This document shows positions 50,703 through 55,904 of a stretch of 55,904 nt of DNA, in pieces; the first letter of the stretch is position 1, and each line of letters starts with the position of its first letter. The translations under genes and the position numbers were made by a program. The DNA is from Candidatus Desulfovibrio gallistercoris. Lineage in GTDB: Bacteria > Desulfobacterota > Desulfovibrionia > Desulfovibrionales > Desulfovibrionaceae. The notes below the pieces were generated by a model, which saw nothing but the letters and a program-made list of their open reading frames with translations, was not told where the DNA came from and ran no database searches. The stretch is taken from the NCBI GenBank assembly GCA_019118745.1, contig DWYJ01000028.1, forward strand, positions 1-55,904, given 5' to 3'.

Positions 50703-52163
50703 ATGGCATTCACACTTCAAACGCTCAGGGAACAGGCCGCCGCAGGCGAGGACAGCACACGCCAGTTCAAGTCCCGAATCGACAATGCGGATTCTCTGGC
50801 TGCGGAAATGGCCGCCTTCGCCAATGCCAACGGCGGCGTAATTTTTATCGGCGTGCAGGATGATGGAACACTGTCCGGCATAACATCCCGAGAATTGCAT
50901 GATGCGAACCAGTTGATCGGCAACGCCGCCAGCCAGCATGTCCGCAGCCCGCTTGTGGTGCAGACGCAGAACATTCTTCTTGAAAATGGAAATGTGGTTA
51001 TCGCCCTGACCGTTCCTGCAGGAATGGACAAACCCTACTTTGACAGGAAAGGCGTTATCTGGCTGAAAGCCGGGGCGGACAAGCGACGTATCAATTCTAA
51101 AGAGGAACTGCGCCGTCTTTTTCAGTATACCAGCCAATTCCATGCCGATGAATTGCCCACAAAGGCGGGCATTAACAAACTGGACAAGCTGCTGTTCCGG
51201 GATTTTTTGAAAAAGCGGTATGACAGTGACTTCCCGGATACCCACGCAGAACAACTGCGCCTGCTGCAAAATCTGAACCTCGCCGCTGGCGATGGCAATC
51301 TCAATCTGGCCGGAGTGCTGCTTTTTGCCGAACAGCCGGAGCTGATTTTTCCGCAGTTCGTGGCAAAAGGCGTCCGCTTTCCGGGAATTGCCGTTCATGC
51401 TGACAGCTACGATGACACCGAAGATTTTGAAGGTCCGTTGAGCAGACTTTTCAAGGACGCCCTGGCTTTTGTCATGCGCAACCTGCACAAGGTACAGGGC
51501 AAGAATGGCGTCAACTCACCGGGTACGCCGGAAATACCGGAACAGGTTTTTGAGGAACTGCTGGTCAACGCCCTTGTACACAGGGATTATCTTGTCAGCG
51601 CGCCCATCCGCATTTTCATTTTTGATGACCGCGTGGAAATCATCAGCCCCGGCACGTTGCCGAACAATCTGACCATAGCCAATATCAAAGCCGGCAATTC
51701 CAATATCCGCAACCCCATCCTGATTTCTTACGCCGCCAAGGGGCTTTTGCCCTACCACGGCATCGGCTCCGGCATTCTGCGCGCTCTTAAGGCATGGCCG
51801 GATATTGATTTTGAAGACGATCGGGAGAGTTCGCTGTTCAAGGCCATTGTACGCAGAACCCACCGGCCTGCGGAAAACACTGGGGTACTTGCACCAGAAC
51901 TTGCATCAAAAACACAAAATTTGCACCAGAAACAAGGGCTTTCTGATGCAACTCTGCGCGATATTGCACCGGAAATTGCACCAGAACTTTTTGCGCTCCT
52001 TGAGCATATCTCCGCCAATCCGCGCATAACCACAACCGAACTCGCTACTGTTCTAAACGTGAGCCGACGCACGATTCTTTACAGAACAACCATGCTCAAG
52101 AAAAAGGGCATCTTGCGCCGCATCGGTCCCAGCAAGGGCGGACAATGGGAGATTCTCCCATGA
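50703..52163 (+). CDS. AlbA_2 (Schlafen-type) and HATPase protein
   Basis: The 486-residue protein has an N-terminal AlbA_2 domain (about 18-110; STRQFKSRIDNADSLAAEMAAFANANGGVIFIGVQDDG), a middle part, a HATPase_c_4 domain (about 280-400; EELLVNALVHRDYLVSAPIRIFIFDDRVEIISPG and GIGSGILRAL) and a winged helix at the C-terminus (about 440-476; TTTELATVLNVSRRTILYRTTMLKKKGILRRIG). Between the last two the linker holds repeats around IAPEIAPEL. Members are often annotated as transcriptional regulators or ATP-dependent helicases; this name is not supported by the domains. It overlaps the next gene in an ATGA junction, which suggests a functional pair. Confidence 0.85.
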   Translation: MAFTLQTLREQAAAGEDSTRQFKSRIDNADSLAAEMAAFANANGGVIFIGVQDDGTLSGITSRELHDANQLIGNAASQHVRSPLVVQTQNILLENGNVVIALTVPAGMDKPYFDRKGVIWLKAGADKRRINSKEELRRLFQYTSQFHADELPTKAGINKLDKLLFRDFLKKRYDSDFPDTHAEQLRLLQNLNLAAGDGNLNLAGVLLFAEQPELIFPQFVAKGVRFPGIAVHADSYDDTEDFEGPLSRLFKDALAFVMRNLHKVQGKNGVNSPGTPEIPEQVFEELLVNALVHRDYLVSAPIRIFIFDDRVEIISPGTLPNNLTIANIKAGNSNIRNPILISYAAKGLLPYHGIGSGILRALKAWPDIDFEDDRESSLFKAIVRRTHRPAENTGVLAPELASKTQNLHQKQGLSDATLRDIAPEIAPELFALLEHISANPRITTTELATVLNVSRRTILYRTTMLKKKGILRRIGPSKGGQWEILP

Positions 52164-52741
52164 AGTTTGTTCCCAACGGTTCGATTATCAAATTTCTGCA
52201 GATTGCTGTTCTGGGCTGTGGCCTTGCCTTTCTCATGGCATGGCTGACAACCATGTTTACCGTTATTAAAATTACGCAAGGCGTTTCACTTGCAGGAGTA
52301 GCGCTGATACTGCTCTGGTGCGTCGTGATCGGAGGGGCCGCTGTTTGGAGCATCTGCGCCTTTTGTGCGCTTTATGTGGGAACATGGCGCAAACATCACG
52401 TTGATCACGCAATCCGTCTGAGTGAAGCCATGCTCATGCTGCATGCTTCCACGAACCATGAACAGTTGGAAGCGCTTCGCCATTATCGTATCCGGGTGTT
52501 CAAAAGTCATGAAGCAATCCCGGCGGGAGGAAAACTCGGCGTGGATTGCCGTGAAGTTTCCAACTTTCTTTCTCCCATGCTCTTTGGGTTCAATAAGTTT
52601 TTTGCTCTCGGATCGCCCGAATATTGTTGCGATGCCACACAACTTTCCGCAATTGTGGAGGAAAATCAGACGCGCTGGTGTGGCGAAAGCAGTGTAGCTC
52701 CAAGCTGTGATGCCGCAAAACTCAACAGGGAGATTGAATAG
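52160..52741 (+). CDS. Two-segment membrane protein, interrupted by amber codon
   Basis: From ATG 52160 the product has 193 residues. Two N-terminal membrane segments (about 13-37 and 46-72) precede a soluble cytoplasmic part with SEAMLMLHASTNHEQLEALRHY and CDAAKLNREIE at the end. The frame stops with TAG 52739-52741 in the middle of what looks like a coiled coil, and continues open in the same frame to 53041. One base change (CAG to TAG) would explain this. Family not recognised. It is translated with the AlbA_2 gene (4-bp overlap). Confidence 0.65.
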   Translation: MKFVPNGSIIKFLQIAVLGCGLAFLMAWLTTMFTVIKITQGVSLAGVALILLWCVVIGGAAVWSICAFCALYVGTWRKHHVDHAIRLSEAMLMLHASTNHEQLEALRHYRIRVFKSHEAIPAGGKLGVDCREVSNFLSPMLFGFNKFFALGSPEYCCDATQLSAIVEENQTRWCGESSVAPSCDAAKLNREIE

Positions 52742-52762
52742 CTGAAAAAGAAATACAAGGAA

Positions 52763-53041
52763 ATGACGGAGAAATATACCAGCGCAGCGGGACGAGAAGG
52801 CAAATTAAAAAACGAAATCGAACAAATGGAAGCACATATACACATTCTTGTCATATTAGCGAATAAGGTTACCAGAGAATTCACCCACCCACTCGCCAAA
52901 CACGAAATTATGCGCCAATACAAGGAAATCGGCAAGACGTTGGGGGTTGAAAACGCTCCGGGCAATTACATAGAAATTTTTCGCAAGGCAATGCCGAAAG
53001 AGTATATCAACCACGGCCGAGCGCCTATTCAAAATCCCTGA
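52763..53041 (+). pseudogene. Second part of the amber-split coiled-coil protein
   Basis: The frame is in phase with the preceding gene and begins directly after its TAG with LKKKYKEMTEKYTS; the first ATG is at 52763. It has 92 residues from that ATG: coiled coil (about 1-45), then an HEIMRQYKEIGKTLGV helix. There is no ribosome site convincing enough for an independent gene (AAGGAA is next to the ATG with no spacing). Best read as the C-terminal part of a 293-residue protein with a nonsense mutation at residue 194; a short separate protein remains possible. Confidence 0.5.
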
Positions 53042-53123
53042 AAGGCAAGAAACCTGACCTGCTCAGGTTCGCAGCCCTCAACTTGTCCCCGTTATAACAT
53101 AGTAAAATAACATAAAAATTATC

Positions 53124-53163
53124 AACCTCCCTTTCTTAGGCCTAAGAAAGGAAGGTTTTGTTT
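53124..53163 (+). terminator. 17-bp near-perfect palindrome terminator
   Basis: Bases 53124-53140 pair with 53141-53157 with one mismatch and no loop bases apart from the central CC/GG (centre 53140/53141), followed by TTGTTT. The inner 22 bp (53130-53151) is a perfect palindrome. It sits after the coiled-coil gene and before the AlpA-like gene, so it is probably the end of the AlbA_2 transcript. A smaller 7-bp hairpin precedes it at 53052-53070. Confidence 0.65.
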
Positions 53164-53276
53164 CGCCTTTGCTAACACCCCGTCTGTTCAGCGTTTTCCT
53201 CTGGGCATAGGGTGTGTTCTCTCCAGATGCTTCTGGATGGATTCATACACTTCAGCCTGAATACAGGGAGATGCTG

Positions 53277-53485
53277 ATGGCGACCAAAAATTATCACCGC
53301 AAGAAGTTGCCGACATGTACGGCGTGAAGACATGCACACTGGCCCGCTGGCGCTGTAAAAAAGTTGGCCCGCGCTACGCCAAGCTCGGCAGCCGTGTCAT
53401 GTACGACATAGAAGACCTTGAAGACTGGTTTGCGTCACGCTGCGTCCATACCAGAGATTCCGCCCCTCAACTGAGGAAAAGATGA
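53277..53485 (+). pseudogene. AlpA-like HTH regulator, -1 frameshifted
   Basis: ATG 53277 follows GGGAG by 6 bp and reads MATKNY before a stop. A second frame takes over at the A5 run 53286-53290: reading one base back there gives MATKKLSPQEVADMYGV, then [35 protein letters not shown], a MerR/AlpA-type helix-turn-helix protein of about 70 residues. It ends at TGA 53483-53485, overlapping the next ATG. The second frame has no start of its own before its first HTH helix (TGA 53249-53260 region blocks it). Either one A was lost or the frame is reached by -1 slippage. The expected role is element excision or primase control. Confidence 0.6.
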
Positions 53486-55904
53486 TGGAGGGCGACATTC
53501 TGCATAGTTTTGCCGAGTGTCTGCGCGTAGCGGGACTGGAGGTCGAGACCGTTCAGGCCGACGGCCTCCTGCACCGCTGCGGCACAACGGACAGACCCCG
53601 GCGCAAGGACGGCGCGTACAAGGCGTTTCTGGACGCTCCGGCTTCCCTCTGGTGGAAGAACTGGCGCACCGGCGATGAGGGAACGTGGACGGCCAGGCCG
53701 GAAAAGGAACTGACCGCCGCCCAGCGTAAGGCTCTGCATGAACGCATCAGGGTCATCAGAGCGCACAACGAAGCCGAACAGGCCCGCCGCTGGCAGGCAG
53801 CCGCAAAGCTGGCAATCAGTATCTGGAATCATGCCAGTCCTGTCGGGGACAACCATCCTTACCTGCAAAGAAAGGAAGTCCCGGCCATCGGCCTGCGGCA
53901 GACAGAAGACGGCCGGCTCATTGTTCCGGTGCTGAACCCGTCCGGCCGGATACAGAGCCTGCAATTTATTCTGCCGGAAAAACCTGCCGAAGGGACGGAC
54001 AAGTTCTTTCTCAAGGGAGGACGCACGGCGGGAGGCTTCTTTTCCTTTTCCACCGAAGACAGGAAGAAAGACGGTCCCCTGCTGATTGCCGAGGGGTATG
54101 CTACAGCGATCAGTCTTCATCTGGCGACCGGTTATGCATGTCTTGTGGCCTTCAAAGCCGGGAATCTGAAAGCCGTGGCCGTCATGGCCAGAGAGAGGTA
54201 TGCAAAGCGTGAAATCATCCTCTGTGCCGATAACGACACGGAGACACAAGGGAATCCCGGCAAGAAGATGGCCTCTCTGGCGGCTCAGGCCGTGGGCGGC
54301 AAGCTGGCCGTCTGCCCGGTTCATGAAGGCAAGGCGACGGACTTCAACGACCTGCACCGGCTGCGTTCTCTTGAGGCTGTCCGGGCCGTTGTGGAAGAAG
54401 CGCGAAAGCGGGATGACGACTGCCCCATGCCGGAAGGCTTTTTTCTGGTGAAGGAAGGCAGACGCGCCGGGCTGTACAAGCTGGAGACCAGATCGGACGG
54501 AGACAGTCAGGAAATCCGGCTTGGTCCTCCGCTTCTGGTCAAAGGCATGACGCGGGGAGCTGACGGCAACGAATGGGGCCTGATGCTGGAATGGATTGAC
54601 CCGGATGGCAACAAGCACGCATGGGCCATGCCCGTGGAAATGCTGTTCCGGCAGGGAAACGACTGGTACAGCATACTGGCCTCCGGCGGGTGGTTCGGCA
54701 ATCCGTCCACCCGGTCGAAGCTGGCGGCATTTCTGTCCACGATCCGGCCCCTCCGACGGATACGCTGTGTTTTGCGCACGGGCTGGCATGAATCCGTCTA
54801 CGTGCTTCCCGATACCGTTTACGGCGTAACAGAAGAAGACACCGTGCTGCAATCCTCGCAGCATGGCGGCTTGTACCGTACATCTGGAACGATGGAAGGC
54901 TGGCGGGAGATAGCGGAATTGTGCGTCGGCAACTCCCGTCTCAGTTTCGCGTTATGCGCGGCCTTCGCCGGGCCTTTGCTTCGCCCGGCCGGTCTGGAAG
55001 GCGGCGGCTTCAGCTTTGAGGGCGGCTCATCCTCCGGTAAGACCACGGCATTGCAGATCGCCGCCTCCGTCTGGGGCGGTCCTGAGCATGTCCGAAGCTG
55101 GCGGGCTACGGGCAACGGGCTTGAAGGCATCGCCGCCCTGCACAACGACAATGTGCTGATTCTGGATGAAATGGGGCAGGTCAACGGACGTGTTCTTGCC
55201 GAATGCGCCTACATGCTGGCCAACGGACAGGGCAAAGGCCGCTCGAACCGTGAAGGCGGAATTCGCCGTTCCCAGAACTGGCGTCTGCTCTTTCTCTCCA
55301 GCGGCGAACTGGGGCTTTCCGACAAGCTGGCCGAGAACGGTCTGAAATCCAGAGGCGGACAGGAAGTGCGTTTCGTGGGGCTGCCTGTGGACTCGTCCAT
55401 GCTCACCAGCCTGCATGGTCTTCCCGATGCCGGAGCCGTGGCCAATCGTATCAAGTTGCTTGCTTCCGAACATTACGGTCATGCGGGGCATGATTTTCTG
55501 CAAAAGCTGACGAAGGTCGAAACCCTGAACGCCGTCCGGGCGGAAATCGGCCCGGCAATGGCCGATGCCGTCAGGCATCTTGTCCCCGAAGGCGCTGACG
55601 GACAGGTACGACGTGTGGTCATGCGCTTCGCCCTGTGCGGCATGGCCGGAATGCTGGCCCTGCGGCTGGGCATCCTTCCCGAAAAGCTGGACGTATTGAA
55701 CTGCATCGAAATCTGCTTCCGGGACTGGCGCACGGCAAGAGGCGGAACCGGAGCTTCCGAGGATACCGCCATCCTTTCCACGGTACGGCTGTTCATCGAA
55801 CGGCACGGCGCAAGCCGCTTTCAGGATTTGGATACGCAAATGTCCACCTGCATCAACCGGGTGGGATTTCAGCGTACTCGCAACGGCACGACCGAGTATC
55901 TGAT
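53482..55904 (+). CDS. TOPRIM-DUF927 primase-helicase (partial, runs off window)
   Basis: The frame from ATG 53482 (or 53485) stays open to the window edge, 807 codons and still unfinished. It has a zinc-ribbon-like primase start with [33 protein letters not shown] at about 53-75 and, later, the TOPRIM domain ([14 protein letters not shown] at about 201; EIILCADND near 243). A DUF927 helicase domain follows with Walker A GGSSSGKT at 514-521 and Walker [10 protein letters not shown] near 558. This is the replication protein of P4-like and integrative elements. The start overlaps the end of the AlpA-like gene, implying coupled translation. Confidence 0.88.
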   Translation, partial: MMEGDILHSFAECLRVAGLEVETVQADGLLHRCGTTDRPRRKDGAYKAFLDAPASLWWKNWRTGDEGTWTARPEKELTAAQRKALHERIRVIRAHNEAEQARRWQAAAKLAISIWNHASPVGDNHPYLQRKEVPAIGLRQTEDGRLIVPVLNPSGRIQSLQFILPEKPAEGTDKFFLKGGRTAGGFFSFSTEDRKKDGPLLIAEGYATAISLHLATGYACLVAFKAGNLKAVAVMARERYAKREIILCADNDTETQGNPGKKMASLAAQAVGGKLAVCPVHEGKATDFNDLHRLRSLEAVRAVVEEARKRDDDCPMPEGFFLVKEGRRAGLYKLETRSDGDSQEIRLGPPLLVKGMTRGADGNEWGLMLEWIDPDGNKHAWAMPVEMLFRQGNDWYSILASGGWFGNPSTRSKLAAFLSTIRPLRRIRCVLRTGWHESVYVLPDTVYGVTEEDTVLQSSQHGGLYRTSGTMEGWREIAELCVGNSRLSFALCAAFAGPLLRPAGLEGGGFSFEGGSSSGKTTALQIAASVWGGPEHVRSWRATGNGLEGIAALHNDNVLILDEMGQVNGRVLAECAYMLANGQGKGRSNREGGIRRSQNWRLLFLSSGELGLSDKLAENGLKSRGGQEVRFVGLPVDSSMLTSLHGLPDAGAVANRIKLLASEHYGHAGHDFLQKLTKVETLNAVRAEIGPAMADAVRHLVPEGADGQVRRVVMRFALCGMAGMLALRLGILPEKLDVLNCIEICFRDWRTARGGTGASEDTAILSTVRLFIERHGASRFQDLDTQMSTCINRVGFQRTRNGTTEYL

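Overview
The window is GC-rich, densely packed bacterial DNA that looks like a Desulfovibrio-type sulfate reducer (Desulfovibrionaceae). The basis is gene content and order: the archaeal-type shikimate entry pair (ADH synthase plus 3-dehydroquinate synthase II) followed by pheA-aroA-tyrA, a flhB-flhA-flhF-flhG-fliA-cheY flagellar block, a giant FAD/Fe-S D-lactate or glycolate dehydrogenase, and many short lineage-restricted proteins. This assignment rests on recognition of families, not on a database search. Layout, left to right: 1-5182 is mostly minus strand and holds two proteins without known function, a LysO-type exporter split in two genes, an unrecognised 280-residue protein, coaBC and a lipoprotein. 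5302-6432 is queA (+). 6761-7408 is a secreted protein (-). 7521-12979 is an aromatic amino acid operon (+) preceded by a leader peptide and attenuator. 13135-22396 is a single-domain AbrB-like membrane protein followed by flagellar export, placement and regulatory genes. 22428-29909 holds an NhaC-type antiporter, the 1193-residue dehydrogenase and a polytopic membrane protein. 30298-36207 is a three-gene RND efflux operon (-). 36551-40673 is a membrane-anchored unknown, xdhC and topA (-). 40981-42882 holds two TraT-like lipoproteins and a decayed third copy. 42952-47696 holds an unknown protein (-), a putative muramidase-like protein, a GT9 glycosyltransferase and two small proteins that look flagellar or chaperone-like. 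48278-49108 is an unrecognised acidic protein. From 49249 to the right edge lies an integrated element: the 3' half of an initiator tRNA gene used as attachment site, a tyrosine recombinase, an AlbA_2/Schlafen-type protein, a membrane coiled-coil protein broken by an amber codon, a frameshifted AlpA-like regulator and a TOPRIM-DUF927 primase-helicase that runs off the window. The most striking signals are: (1) a 35-codon leader peptide with a dense Phe/Tyr/Trp block, followed by mutually exclusive antiterminator and terminator hairpins, in front of the shikimate/Phe/Tyr operon; (2) a dispersed element of about 145-297 bp with imperfect terminal inverted repeats, bounded by TA, found three times complete and once in part, each complete copy starting inside the stop codon of the gene before it; (3) an in-frame TAG that splits a coiled-coil protein and a one-base slip in an A5 run that splits the HTH protein, both in the integrated element; (4) a degenerate copy next to two TraT-like lipoproteins.
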